A stretch of DNA of 64,000 nucleotides from Agarilytica sp045430345. GTDB lineage: Bacteria; Pseudomonadota; Gammaproteobacteria; Pseudomonadales; Cellvibrionaceae. Under the pieces are notes generated by a model. That model was not told where the DNA came from. It ran no database searches and worked only from the letters and a program-made list of their open reading frames with translations. This document shows, one piece after another, positions 34,032 through 43,003 of this stretch (position 1 is the stretch's first letter; each line of letters begins with the position of its first letter). The translations under genes and the position numbers were made by a program. Where the stretch lies: NCBI GenBank assembly GCA_045430345.1, contig JAILXT010000008.1, positions 62,001-126,000 on the forward strand. The letters run 5' to 3'.

Positions 34032-34475
34032 ATGCAATATGACGTGATTGCCCATGTAGCATCATTGGAAGATTTACCCAGCCAAGACCTCAAGAGTAAA
34101 TGGACGCAACTGTATGGGGCACCACCGACAACTAATCGCCGAGCATATCTCATCACACGTATAGCCTATCGTATTCAGGAGCTTGCCTACGGCGGCCTTA
34201 CTGAGGGAGCAAAGCAGGGTTTAGACAAGTTAATTGATGGCGAAATAAAAATTGATCGAAAAAGTAAACGCTTATGTATGCCTCCGGTAGGAACCAAGAT
34301 TATTCGGGAATACAACGAAACAGAACATCAAGTAATGGTCACCCGATCAGGCTTTGAGTATCAGGGGCGTACATTTAAAAGCCTATCAGAGATTGCGCGA
34401 CTGATTACAGGAACACGCTGGAGCGGCCCCGTTTTTTTCGGGCTTAAAACCAAATCAACCAAGAAAATAATTTAA
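34032..34475 (+). CDS. DUF2924 protein
   Basis: 147 aa. AGGAG lies nine bases before the start. The family pattern is clear: LPSQDLKSKWTQLYGAPPTT, RAYLITRIAYRIQELAYGGL, then PPVGTKIIREYNETEHQVMV and FKSLSEIARLITGTRWSGPV, FFGL. DUF2924 genes nearly always precede a large serine recombinase, as here (18 bases). It probably helps target or control the recombinase. Confidence 0.9.
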   Translation: MQYDVIAHVASLEDLPSQDLKSKWTQLYGAPPTTNRRAYLITRIAYRIQELAYGGLTEGAKQGLDKLIDGEIKIDRKSKRLCMPPVGTKIIREYNETEHQVMVTRSGFEYQGRTFKSLSEIARLITGTRWSGPVFFGLKTKSTKKII

Positions 34476-34493
34476 GGAAAGAGGTAAACCATC

Positions 34494-35843
34494 GTGGATA
34501 TCATCACTCCTAAACGCTGTGCCATTTACACGCGCAAATCATCCGAGGAAGGACTGGAGCAAAATTTTAATTCTCTCCACGCGCAAAGAGAGGCCGGAGA
34601 AGCCTATATTCGCTCGCAGGTACATGAAGGCTGGACAATACTATCAACATCCTATGACGACGGAGGATTTTCAGGAGGATCAACTGAGCGTCCCGGATTG
34701 CAAAAATTACTGAAGGACATCGAAGATAAAAAAATCGATGTCATTGTCGTCTATAAGGTTGACCGCTTAAGCCGATCGCTAAATGACTTTGCTCTGATGA
34801 TGAACCTATTTGATAAAAATAGCGTGTCATTTGTCTCGGTTACACAAGCATTTAACACCACAAATTCTATGGGGCGTCTTACTCTAAATATATTACTTTC
34901 ATTTGCGCAATTTGAACGCGAAGTTACGGGTGAACGCATTCGAGATAAAATTGGCGCGTCAAAGAAGAAAGGGATGTGGATGGGAGGACGCATTCCCATT
35001 GGCTTTGAGGTGATAGATAAACAACTATTCCCTCACCCAGAAGAAGCGCAATTGGTTCATGACATTTTTTTTACCTTTGTAGAACTTGGGTCCGTCACAC
35101 AACTTTGTAAAGAACTAAAAAGATTAGGCGCCGTCACTAAACGCCACAAGATAAAATCTGGCGCCTTTACCGGCGGCATACCTTTCAGTAAAACCAGTAT
35201 TTATAAAATACTCAACAACCGCATCTATCTAGGCGAAATCGAATTTAAAGGAAAAATTTATGACGGGCAGCACGAAGCAATCATAGACCAATCGACCTGG
35301 GATGCTGCTCACAAATTGCTTGCCAGAGATCCAGCCAAAAGTAGACCTCGATCCTGCTCTGCAACCCCTGCTCCACTTAGAGGCCTTCTGTTCGGCCCTG
35401 ATAGCAAACTAATGACGCCGACACACACAAACCGCCGAGGCAAGCGTTACCGCTACTACATCACACACACTGCCCAAAAAATGGGTCATACCCACTGCTC
35501 GGTTAGGATGCTGCCCGCTGGAGATATTGAAGGTATTGTATTTGATCAACTAAAAGTTTTATTCAGCCAACCACAAGTAATTATACAAACGCGGAAAATC
35601 GCTAAAACGGCGAATTCGACTATCTCAGAGAATGATGTTCGCAAAGGGCTGCAATCTATCGAAACCTTATGGGATTGTCTATATCACAACGAACAAGCGA
35701 GACTTTTGCAGCTTTTTATTCAGCGGATCGACGTCTCGGTAGAAGGCGTGTCCCTCATAATACGCACCAACGGTATCGATGATTTAATTCATAGCATCAA
35801 GCAAGTACAGACCCCAAAGCAGGACGGCACGCATGCATACTGA
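34494..35843 (+). CDS. Large serine recombinase
   Basis: 449 aa with a GTG start preceded by AAAGAGG. The catalytic domain has AIYTRKSSEEG (nucleophile among the serines at residues 15-16), YDDGGFSGGSTERPGLQKLL and VYKVDRLSRS. The recombinase domain follows (IPIGFEVI, IYKILNNRIYLGEI). RGLLFGPDSKLM, then RRGKRYRYYITH occupy the zinc-ribbon position, but the usual CxxC pair there is missing, which is common in this subgroup. It should integrate or excise the element; no tyrosine integrase is seen in the window. Confidence 0.92.
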   Translation: MDIITPKRCAIYTRKSSEEGLEQNFNSLHAQREAGEAYIRSQVHEGWTILSTSYDDGGFSGGSTERPGLQKLLKDIEDKKIDVIVVYKVDRLSRSLNDFALMMNLFDKNSVSFVSVTQAFNTTNSMGRLTLNILLSFAQFEREVTGERIRDKIGASKKKGMWMGGRIPIGFEVIDKQLFPHPEEAQLVHDIFFTFVELGSVTQLCKELKRLGAVTKRHKIKSGAFTGGIPFSKTSIYKILNNRIYLGEIEFKGKIYDGQHEAIIDQSTWDAAHKLLARDPAKSRPRSCSATPAPLRGLLFGPDSKLMTPTHTNRRGKRYRYYITHTAQKMGHTHCSVRMLPAGDIEGIVFDQLKVLFSQPQVIIQTRKIAKTANSTISENDVRKGLQSIETLWDCLYHNEQARLLQLFIQRIDVSVEGVSLIIRTNGIDDLIHSIKQVQTPKQDGTHAY

Positions 35844-36252
35844 AGTTACCATCAATGACGATAAATCGCTGATCACGGTTTTTATTCCGGTAAGATTAAA
35901 ACGGCATGCCGGTCGTAAAACGTTAATATCGCCACAAGGCCAAGCGATCAATCCTGACCGTGATCAACAACAAGATAGGACACTCCTAAAAAATCTCGTG
36001 GACGCCCACCGCTGGCAACGTCTACTAAATTCGGGGAAATACACTACGATAAGCGACCTCTGTCGAGGAGAAGGGATATCTCCTGGCAATATTTCCACGG
36101 TTATTCGTATGGTAACGTTAGCACCAGATATTCAAGAAGCAATATTGAATTCTCAACATCCAAACCACTTAACGCGCGCTGATTTTGTGAGGGCGTTTCC
36201 AGTCGATTGGATAGAACAAAGGAAGTATTTTGGCTTTTCTGCTCAGGCTTGA
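35833..36252 (+). CDS. HTH protein of the recombinase module (139 aa)
   Basis: It overlaps the recombinase gene by 11 bases. The C-terminal half is a KorB/ParB-like helix-turn-helix (TISDLCRGEGISPGNISTVI, RMVTLAPDIQEAIL). Beta-rich RLKRHAGRKTLISPQG opens the protein. Homologous small genes follow many DUF2924-linked recombinases. It may act as directionality factor or regulator, which is inference from position. A stem-loop follows its stop. Confidence 0.75.
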   Translation: MHTEVTINDDKSLITVFIPVRLKRHAGRKTLISPQGQAINPDRDQQQDRTLLKNLVDAHRWQRLLNSGKYTTISDLCRGEGISPGNISTVIRMVTLAPDIQEAILNSQHPNHLTRADFVRAFPVDWIEQRKYFGFSAQA

Positions 36253-36261
36253 GCCTATAAG

Positions 36262-36285
36262 CTCCCGGCTTCGCCGGGAGTAATT
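36262..36285 (+). terminator. Terminator after the recombinase module
   Basis: CTCCCGGC and GCCGGGAG form a perfect 8-bp GC-rich stem with a three-base loop, followed by TAATTT, a poor T tract. The stem strength and position directly after the stop favour termination. Confidence 0.6.
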
Positions 36286-36296
36286 TAACTGAGAAA

Positions 36297-36530
36297 TTAT
36301 TCGTCGTTATTTTTAACAACTTTTAATTGCGGCTTATCCTCACCGAAATCATCTTCAAATTCTTCCTCTATGCGCTCTTTAATTTTTTCAGGGTCACCGG
36401 CCAAAAATCCCTCTGGTTCATTTTCATCAATAGGTGGCACCGGATATTTTTCACGATGCTTGCGACTAAATTCTTTTAACCGCTTTTTAACCTCTGCTTC
36501 CGTAGGCTCAGGGACGTACTTCTTAGTCAT
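36297..36530 (-). CDS. Small acidic protein (77 aa), unknown
   Basis: The start MTKKYVPEPTEAEVKKRLKE (36530) overlaps the stop of the preceding 47-aa frame; the longer frame to 36575 is less likely. The C-terminal half is very acidic (DPEKIKERIEEEFEDDFGED). It is the last of three coupled genes. Antitoxin-like in size and charge, but no family is recognised. Confidence 0.6.
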   Translation of the reverse strand: MTKKYVPEPTEAEVKKRLKEFSRKHREKYPVPPIDENEPEGFLAGDPEKIKERIEEEFEDDFGEDKPQLKVVKNNDE

Positions 36531-36666
36531 CTCTGAAGCCCCTATCAGTCTTGTTAATCCTGCCCGATGGACCACTTCCCGTAATAGAAGGCTTTTGCTG
36601 CTTAACTTTCTTCAGATAATCTGCCAAGCGTTTTTTAGATGTTTCTTTTGATATACGTGGTTTCAT
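36523..36666 (-). CDS. Small basic protein (47 aa), unknown
   Basis: This short frame starts MKPRISKETSKKRLADYLKK at 36666, with GAGGCGAAG just before it (good site), and overlaps the next start by eight bases. It is Lys/Arg-rich. The 179-aa gene ends seven bases upstream. Tight coupling on both sides is the main evidence that it is real. Confidence 0.6.
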   Translation of the reverse strand: MKPRISKETSKKRLADYLKKVKQQKPSITGSGPSGRINKTDRGFRDD

Positions 36667-36673
36667 CTTCGCC

Positions 36674-37213
36674 TCATTTCAATAGCTTCGACATGTATTG
36701 CCCGGTTTGTTTGTTACCGGATTTCAGGGTGTAGCCATAAGAACGATAGGATGCAATAGCCCCAGGCACAGGATCAATAATCAGGCTTTCTTCCGCACCG
36801 ACAGCATAACCAAATGCCTCAATAGCCGTTAAGCCGATATAAGCTATTTGACCTTTAAGGGGGTGGCTTTTCTCCGCTGAACCTTCAATGATCTCTAGCC
36901 TGACTTTTACATTACGTAAAGATAGACGCCCCAAGGCTAAGCCACACAGTTTCGAGCCATTCCAAATGGCCACATCAAAATATTTTTTGTGTCGTGCTTT
37001 AAAATATTCTGCCCAACTTCCCCAATCCCATCCGCCGTTGGGTGGCGTACGATCTCGATCAGGCCAGCTTCCAAGAGCACTAAGCGCCGCACTGTTAATC
37101 GGGGTTAATTTTAAGGCTGGCATACTAACAATGATGGGAACTTCCTGATAAACCTGACTTTTGACATCGGCATATTTTGACCTGAATTCCTCTAGGCTCA
37201 TTTGTTCGATCAT
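36674..37213 (-). CDS. GNAT-like protein of unknown function (179 aa)
   Basis: The centre and C-terminus have the flavour of a GNAT acetyltransferase: beta strands KLCGLALGRLSL and VRLEIIEGS, then QIAYIGLTAIEAFGYAVGAE and a closing ASYRSYGYTLKSG. The acetyl-CoA loop (Q/RxxGxG/A) is not obvious, so the activity is uncertain. It heads a three-gene operon with a small basic and a small acidic protein. The operon lies between the recombinase module and tRNA-Ser, so it may be cargo of the element or host DNA. Confidence 0.55.
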   Translation of the reverse strand: MIEQMSLEEFRSKYADVKSQVYQEVPIIVSMPALKLTPINSAALSALGSWPDRDRTPPNGGWDWGSWAEYFKARHKKYFDVAIWNGSKLCGLALGRLSLRNVKVRLEIIEGSAEKSHPLKGQIAYIGLTAIEAFGYAVGAEESLIIDPVPGAIASYRSYGYTLKSGNKQTGQYMSKLLK

Positions 37214-37645
37214 AGCTTCCGTTTAACTCCTTAATCATTTTGAACATCACTGGTTTTATCTGGATATCCTACGTGAGTACTTTTTACAAATCCGTGTTCT
37301 ATTTCGCCTACTCACCTTTTTAAGTTGCAGTGGTTTTTATCGTTAACAATAAAAGTAAATAAAATTTTGTTCTGATACGATGCTTCATCATACGGTTTTT
37401 CTCTATCTCTGGGAGGTTTAAACACGTTCGAAACATTTTTTTACAGCCACTGTAACCCTTTGTTTTTATTAAGCTTTTAGCTTGTATCGTCAGACACCCT
37501 CAATACAAAGGTTTTAGGGAAAAACGGAGAGCAGAGAGAAAAACGGCTATTTTTTAGACAAAAAGGGGTGTTTTTAGACGACAGCCAAAAATAGCCAGAG
37601 AACTCTAAATTTCCGCTAGGCCCCGCCGTTACTGGGGCGTAGACG
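37214..37645. other. Gene-free region before tRNA-Ser
   Basis: No gene is seen. It should hold the promoter of the GNAT-like operon. TTACAGCCACTGTAA at 37441-37455 is a perfect 15-base palindrome and may be an operator. CCCCGCCGTTACTGGGG lies at 37620-37636. One end of the element may lie in this stretch, but no repeat marks it. Confidence 0.5.
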
Positions 37646-37675
37646 AAAAAAAAGCGCCTAGCGAGTAGGCGCTTC
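37646..37675 (-). terminator. Terminator downstream of tRNA-Ser
   Basis: AAGCGCCTA and TAGGCGCTT pair perfectly with a five-base loop. The A run at 37646-37653 gives a T tract on the minus strand. It lies 12 bases past the tRNA CCA end. Confidence 0.85.
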
Positions 37676-37684
37676 TTATAGTGT

Positions 37685-37776
<92 letters not shown>

Positions 37777-37893
37777 GAAAATCTTCGGCCCGGATAGGGC
37801 CGATTTAGGGGCGGCATAATAGCAATAAACGTATCATTTTCAAATAGAAAATGACGGGATTACGCCGTAAGTTGAATTCCCCCTAAATAGCGA

Positions 37894-38091
37894 TCAACTA
37901 TTCCCTTCTTGGGATGCTTGCTCCTGTTTTTCACGCTGAATTCGCTGATAAATTTCTTCACGATGGACAGCAATTTCTTTGGGGGCGTTTACACCGATAC
38001 GCACTTGGTTACCTTTTACACCGAGTACAGTCACCGTTACATCATCGCCGACCATAAGTGTTTCGCCGATACGGCGGGTCAAAATTAGCAT
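37894..38091 (-). CDS. csrA: Carbon storage regulator CsrA
   Basis: 65 aa, the normal CsrA length. The sequence MLILTRRIGETLMVGDDVTV and VRIGVNAPKEIAVHREEIYQ is canonical, with Arg44-type RNA-binding residue in VHREEIYQRI. AAGGAG precedes the start. CsrA binds GGA motifs in mRNA leaders and controls carbon flux, motility and biofilm. It lies between tRNA-Ser and lysC, an order conserved in many gammaproteobacteria. Confidence 0.97.
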   Translation of the reverse strand: MLILTRRIGETLMVGDDVTVTVLGVKGNQVRIGVNAPKEIAVHREEIYQRIQREKQEQASQEGNS

Positions 38092-38291
38092 TTTTGTATC
38101 TCCTTACTTCTTCCTGTGAGTACAGTGACTTCTATTTATCTAGTTATATGTCTTGCTCTATACGGTTCAGCTATCACTGTGGGTCTATGAAACTCTTATT
38201 TTTTGTCTGAGTTTTTGATATACCAGCTAAACCTCCTTAAGTTGGCATGCAAAGCCTTATAACGCCAGCTTTGCGCTTTCCTTAACGGACA

Positions 38292-39527
38292 TTAAGACTC
38301 TTGATCGTTTTTATCAAGTCCAAATGCCGTATGAAGGGCTCTTACTGCAAGCTCTAAATACTTTTCATCAATGATTACCGAGATTTTGATCTCTGAAGTG
38401 GTGATCATTTGAATATTGATACCTTCGTCTGCAAGCGTCTTAAACATGGTAGACGCGACACCTGCGTGCGACCGCATGCCAACACCAACGATGGACACTT
38501 TCGCAGTCTTATCGTCTGAGAGGACTTCTCGAGCACCGAGCTCCTCAGAAACAGCGGTTAGGATCTCTTTCGCGCGCTTGAGATCATTTCTGTGTACAGT
38601 AAACGTCAAATCGTTGCTCTGGTTCGCAGCGACGTTCTGAACGATCACATCGATTTCGATGTTGGCGTCGCCAATAGCCGAGAGCACTTTTGAGGCAACA
38701 CCCGGCGAATCGGGCACGCCAAGTATCGAGAGTTTTGCTTCATCACGGTTAAACGCGATACCGGAAACAAGAGGCTGTTCCATATCTGAGTATTCCTCAT
38801 CGAGGGTAATCAAGGTCCCCGGACCTTCTTTGAAAGTAGACATCACGCGTAGAGGGACGTTGTACTTGCCCGCAAACTCTACGGCGCGTATTTGTAGAAC
38901 TTTAGAGCCAAGGCTGGCCATTTCGAGCATTTCTTCAAACGTTACCTGCTCTAGACGCTGCGCCTGCTCAGCAACACGAGGATCGGTAGTATAAACGCCG
39001 TCCACGTCGGTATAAATTTGGCATTCGTCGGCTTCAAGTGCTGCCGCCAAAGCAACCCCCGTCGTATCTGAGCCACCACGACCTAGCGTTGTGATATTAC
39101 CGCTCTCATCAACGCCCTGGAAACCCGCCACAACGACAACACGACCGGCACTCAGGTCGGCTTGCATGCTTGCTTTGTCGATATCTTGAATACGCGCTTT
39201 TGTATGAGAGCTGTCGGTCAAAATTTTCACTTGGCCGCCCGTATATGAGCGTGCTTCACAGCCTAAGCCCTTTAGCGCCATACACAGCAGTGCGATAGTG
39301 ACCTGCTCACCAGTGGAGACAAGTACGTCCATCTCGCGAGGGTCGGGCTCTGTTTGCATTTCACTCGCAAGGCCCAACAATCTGTTAGTTTCCCCGCTCA
39401 TAGCAGACACGACAACCACAATGCTATGCCCTTGATTGCGAAAGCCCGCAATCTTTTGAGCAACAGCTTTTATACGGTCTGTGTCCCCAACTGAGGTCCC
39501 GCCGAATTTTTGAACAAACAAACTCAT
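38292..39527 (-). CDS. lysC: Aspartate kinase
   Basis: 411 aa. The N-terminal kinase has KFGGTSVGD (residues 7-15), TLGRGGSDTTGVALAAAL and TDVDGVYTTDPR. Two ACT domains follow (ILGVPDSPGVASKVLSAI; SIVGVGMRSHAGVASTMFKT), giving feedback control by lysine/threonine. It phosphorylates aspartate in the lysine, threonine and methionine pathway. Single-function enzyme, upstream of csrA and downstream of alaS in the same direction. I see no lysine riboswitch in the 114 bases before it. Confidence 0.96.
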   Translation of the reverse strand: MSLFVQKFGGTSVGDTDRIKAVAQKIAGFRNQGHSIVVVVSAMSGETNRLLGLASEMQTEPDPREMDVLVSTGEQVTIALLCMALKGLGCEARSYTGGQVKILTDSSHTKARIQDIDKASMQADLSAGRVVVVAGFQGVDESGNITTLGRGGSDTTGVALAAALEADECQIYTDVDGVYTTDPRVAEQAQRLEQVTFEEMLEMASLGSKVLQIRAVEFAGKYNVPLRVMSTFKEGPGTLITLDEEYSDMEQPLVSGIAFNRDEAKLSILGVPDSPGVASKVLSAIGDANIEIDVIVQNVAANQSNDLTFTVHRNDLKRAKEILTAVSEELGAREVLSDDKTAKVSIVGVGMRSHAGVASTMFKTLADEGINIQMITTSEIKISVIIDEKYLELAVRALHTAFGLDKNDQES

Positions 39528-39641
39528 GAGTTGAAATTACCGAAAATTTTACTTTTTACGACCGTAAAAAAGGGTCGCAATTAAACACCAAAACTAACAA
39601 AATGTTAATAAAAACAATGTATTAATTAAGACGATTGAGAT

Positions 39642-42236
39642 CTAGGTTTGCATGCTTTCCTTGATCCAAGGAATAACAGACGCCATTGCAGCTGGCAGTG
39701 CGTCAACATCTGTACCCCCACCTTGGGCCATATCTGGACGACCGCCGCCCTTGCCGCCGATCTGCAGCGCAACATGCTTCACGATATCGCCCGCTTTCAC
39801 TTGCTTGGTCGCATCTTTACTAACACCTGCCACTAGGGATACTTTACCTTCTGAGGCGGTCGCTAAAACGACGGCTGACGTTCCCAGTTTGTTTTTTAGC
39901 TGGTCTGCGGTATCTCGCAGAGACTTAGCGTCTGCACCTTCTAGCACCTTAGCTAGCACCTTAATACCCGAGATTTCTTCTGCTTCGTTTAGCCATGTAT
40001 CTGCTGAGGAGGCCGCGAGCTTTGCTTTCGCCTGCCCAAGCCGTTTCTCAAGTTGTTTATTTTGGCTAAGTAGCTGCTCCAACTTCTCCAATGCTGAGGA
40101 AGGTGAAGATTTGAGTGATTTAGCCACTTTTGCCAGTTTCAGCTCCGATTGCTCATAGCTGTGTAAGGCTCTTTCACCGGTAACCGCCTCTATTCGACGA
40201 ACCCCTGCAGCTATCCCAGATTCTGAGGTGATTTTCATCACGCCTATATCGCCGGTGCGCTCGACGTGAGTGCCACCACATAATTCCACGGAAAAACCAT
40301 CCCCCATCGAAAGCACACGGACTTCATCCCCATACTTTTCACCAAAAAGCATCATCGCGCCTTTTTCCTTTGCCATATCCATATCGCATACATCGGTAGT
40401 TACTGTGGTATTTGATCGGATTTGCGCATTAACAATGCTTGAGATCGCTTGAAGCTGTTCTGGTGTGACAGCCTCAAAATGCGCAAAATCAAAACGGAGT
40501 TTTTCTGAATCGACCAGTGAACCTTTCTGGGTCACATGTTCACCGAGTACGCTTCGGAGCGCAGCATGAAGTAAATGCGTAGCCGAGTGATTTAACGCTG
40601 TTGCCTGACGCACCGTTGAATCTACGATCGCGTCAACATTTTCGCCCTTCGTAAATTTACCGCTTAAGACTACCCCAATATGAAGGTGGTTATCGCCGCT
40701 CTTCTGACAATCACGCACTTCGAACTTAGCGTCGCCGAGCGTAATATAACCGCTGTCGCCCACTTGGCCACCAGACTCCCCATAGAAGGGGCTACGATCC
40801 AACACGAGTACACCCTCGTCACCTTCGGATAAAACGTTTGCTTCATCAGTACCGAGGAATAAATGTGTAATGGCGCCGTTTTGTTTTAGATCTGAATAGC
40901 CAAGGAATTCTGTTTTGCCCTCAATGGAAATTCGGTCGGTATAATCTACTTCGAAAGTATCCGCACCACTAGTGGCCTCGGCTTTCATTAATGTTTTATA
41001 GCCCTCCATATCGGTAAGCAGATCACGTTCACGCGCAATATCTGCCGTTAAATCAGCAGGAAACCCATACGTGCCGTGTAACAAGAAAATCGTTTCACCG
41101 GAAATTGTGTTGCCGCTTAATTCCGAGACATGTTTTTCAAAAATAGCCATACCCTTACTTAGAGTTCTGGCAAATTGCTCTTCTTCGCGCAGTAATACTT
41201 TTTCAATGAGCGTTTGTTTTTCTTTAAGCTCTGGGTAGGCATCCCCCATTTCCTGAACAAGCGCTGCCACTAACTTAGAAAAGAATGGTTCTTCAACACC
41301 CAATTTATATCCATGGCGTACTGCACGGCGAATAATACGACGAAGCACATACCCTTGCTTTTCATTGGACGGTGTAACGCCATCCGATACCAAAAATGCA
41401 CATGAACGAATATGATCAGCGATAACACGCAATGACTTATCCGTTAGATCTTTCGCGCCAGTGACTCGGACTGTTGCATCGAGTAAGGCCTGAAACAAAT
41501 CGATTTCGTAATTACTGTGAACGTTTTGCATAACCGCTGCTATACGTTCTAGCCCCATCCCTGTATCAACAGAAGGTTTAGGGAGAGGCACTAAAGAACC
41601 ATCGGTTTGACGCTCGTATTGCATAAATACGAGATTCCAGATTTCGATGTAGCGATCTAAATCATCGTCTTCGCTGCCAGGAGGCCCACCTGGAATTCCT
41701 TCACCGTGATCATAAAATATTTCTGAACTGGGACCGCATGGGCCGGTATCGCCCATCTGCCAAAAGTTATCTTCATCCAGTCGAGAGAAACGTTCTGGAT
41801 TAACCCCCACTTCTTTCTTCCAAATATCGGCGGCTTCATCATCGCTAATATGGACGGTCACCCACAACTTTTCTTCTGGAATATTTAAGACTTTGGTTAA
41901 AAACTCCCAACCAAAAAAGATGGCATCGCGTTTGAAATAGTCACCGAAACTAAAATTCCCCAACATTTCAAAAAACGTATGATGACGCGCAGTGTAGCCC
42001 ACATTTTCTAAGTCGTTATGTTTACCACCCGCACGAACACAGCGCTGTGAGCTCGTAGCGCGTGTATAACCACGCTTATCTTGGCCGAGAAATGCATCCT
42101 TAAATTGCACCATACCCGCATTGGTAAACAATAGGGTGGGATCGTTGCCAGGAACAAGGGAGCTACTGGGCACAATGGTATGGCCCTTTTCTTCGAAATA
42201 TTTCAAAAATGCGTGTCGAATAGCCGCACACTTCAT
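39642..42236 (-). CDS. alaS: Alanyl-tRNA synthetase
   Basis: 864 aa, the standard length. The catalytic core begins FLKYFEEKGHTIVPSSSLVP, with RCVRAGGKHNDLENVGYTAR and HHTFFEMLGNFSFGDYFK. The editing domain has HSATHLLH and ELCGGTHVERTGDIG (zinc ligands). The C-terminal domain ends GKGGGRPDMAQGGGTD. It charges tRNA-Ala and clears mischarged serine and glycine. It lies upstream of lysC and downstream of the HIT gene. Confidence 0.97.
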   Translation of the reverse strand: MKCAAIRHAFLKYFEEKGHTIVPSSSLVPGNDPTLLFTNAGMVQFKDAFLGQDKRGYTRATSSQRCVRAGGKHNDLENVGYTARHHTFFEMLGNFSFGDYFKRDAIFFGWEFLTKVLNIPEEKLWVTVHISDDEAADIWKKEVGVNPERFSRLDEDNFWQMGDTGPCGPSSEIFYDHGEGIPGGPPGSEDDDLDRYIEIWNLVFMQYERQTDGSLVPLPKPSVDTGMGLERIAAVMQNVHSNYEIDLFQALLDATVRVTGAKDLTDKSLRVIADHIRSCAFLVSDGVTPSNEKQGYVLRRIIRRAVRHGYKLGVEEPFFSKLVAALVQEMGDAYPELKEKQTLIEKVLLREEEQFARTLSKGMAIFEKHVSELSGNTISGETIFLLHGTYGFPADLTADIARERDLLTDMEGYKTLMKAEATSGADTFEVDYTDRISIEGKTEFLGYSDLKQNGAITHLFLGTDEANVLSEGDEGVLVLDRSPFYGESGGQVGDSGYITLGDAKFEVRDCQKSGDNHLHIGVVLSGKFTKGENVDAIVDSTVRQATALNHSATHLLHAALRSVLGEHVTQKGSLVDSEKLRFDFAHFEAVTPEQLQAISSIVNAQIRSNTTVTTDVCDMDMAKEKGAMMLFGEKYGDEVRVLSMGDGFSVELCGGTHVERTGDIGVMKITSESGIAAGVRRIEAVTGERALHSYEQSELKLAKVAKSLKSSPSSALEKLEQLLSQNKQLEKRLGQAKAKLAASSADTWLNEAEEISGIKVLAKVLEGADAKSLRDTADQLKNKLGTSAVVLATASEGKVSLVAGVSKDATKQVKAGDIVKHVALQIGGKGGGRPDMAQGGGTDVDALPAAMASVIPWIKESMQT

Positions 42237-42287
42237 AACGTTTTTCCGTATTCTATAAGTTGGGTAGAGGAGGTAGAAATGGGAGCG

Positions 42288-42641
42288 CTAGTGCATTCCC
42301 AATGAACCTTCGCTAAAAGTTTTATTCGCAAGAATGTGCAGGTGTAAATGAAAGACAGTTTGGCCTGCGGCTTCACCATTGTTAACCACAACACGAAACG
42401 CATCCGACACACCAAGTTGCTCAGCAATTGTGCTCACTGAAAGCATGAGGTGGCCAAGTAACGCTTTATCGTCTTCAGTGGCATCCACCAGACGAGGAAT
42501 GGGCTTTTTAGGGATCACCAAGACGTGAGTAGGGGCCTGAGGATTAATATCTTTAATACAAATACAGAGATCATCTTGATACAGAATGTCGGCGGGAATG
42601 TCGCCACTAATAATTTTGCCGAATATGGTCTCTTCAGACAT
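42288..42641 (-). CDS. hinT: HIT-family hydrolase (HinT-like)
   Basis: 117 aa. The N-terminus IFGKIISGDIPADILYQDD and the motif TVFHLHLHIL (HxHxH, residues about 98-104) are typical of HinT, a purine nucleoside phosphoramidase. HVLVIPKKPIPRLVDA is the usual substrate-binding strand. It starts a short run of genes reading towards alaS. Specific substrates cannot be told from sequence. Confidence 0.9.
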   Translation of the reverse strand: MSEETIFGKIISGDIPADILYQDDLCICIKDINPQAPTHVLVIPKKPIPRLVDATEDDKALLGHLMLSVSTIAEQLGVSDAFRVVVNNGEAAGQTVFHLHLHILANKTFSEGSLGMH

Positions 42642-42669
42642 GTTTTACGCCTAGGTAATGTAAATAAGA

Positions 42670-42867
42670 TTAACGTGCGCTATACGCTTCTTTTTCTTCC
42701 AAAGAGAGCGTTCGCGCTTCGGATTCAAGCATAACGGGAATATCGTCACGGATGGGATATGCTAAGCCGCTAGCGGCACATACAAGCTCCCCTTTCTCTT
42801 CATCATATATAAGGGGTGCTTTACTCACTGGGCAAACGAGCATACTAAGTAACTTTTTATCGATCAT
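42670..42867 (-). CDS. Trm112-like protein (YcaR family)
   Basis: 65 aa. MLVCPVSKAPLIYDEEKGEL and AYPIRDDIPVMLESEA match the Trm112/YcaR family. It keeps the first cysteine, but LVCAASGLAYPI lacks the usual second CxxC, so zinc binding may be lost, as in many bacterial members. Proteins of the family stabilise methyltransferases in eukaryotes; the bacterial role is unclear. It lies 28 bases upstream of the HIT gene. Confidence 0.88.
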   Translation of the reverse strand: MIDKKLLSMLVCPVSKAPLIYDEEKGELVCAASGLAYPIRDDIPVMLESEARTLSLEEKEAYSAR

Positions 42868-43003
42868 GGTATTAGGCTTGTATTCACTTGAAAAACGGGG
42901 ATTTTACACCCCTAGCGCGGCCAATGTCTCTACTAGCGCTAAGTTGTTGCCGTTTTGAACAATACTCTGGCCATTTCTTTGACCAACGCATGATAAATGA
43001 ACG

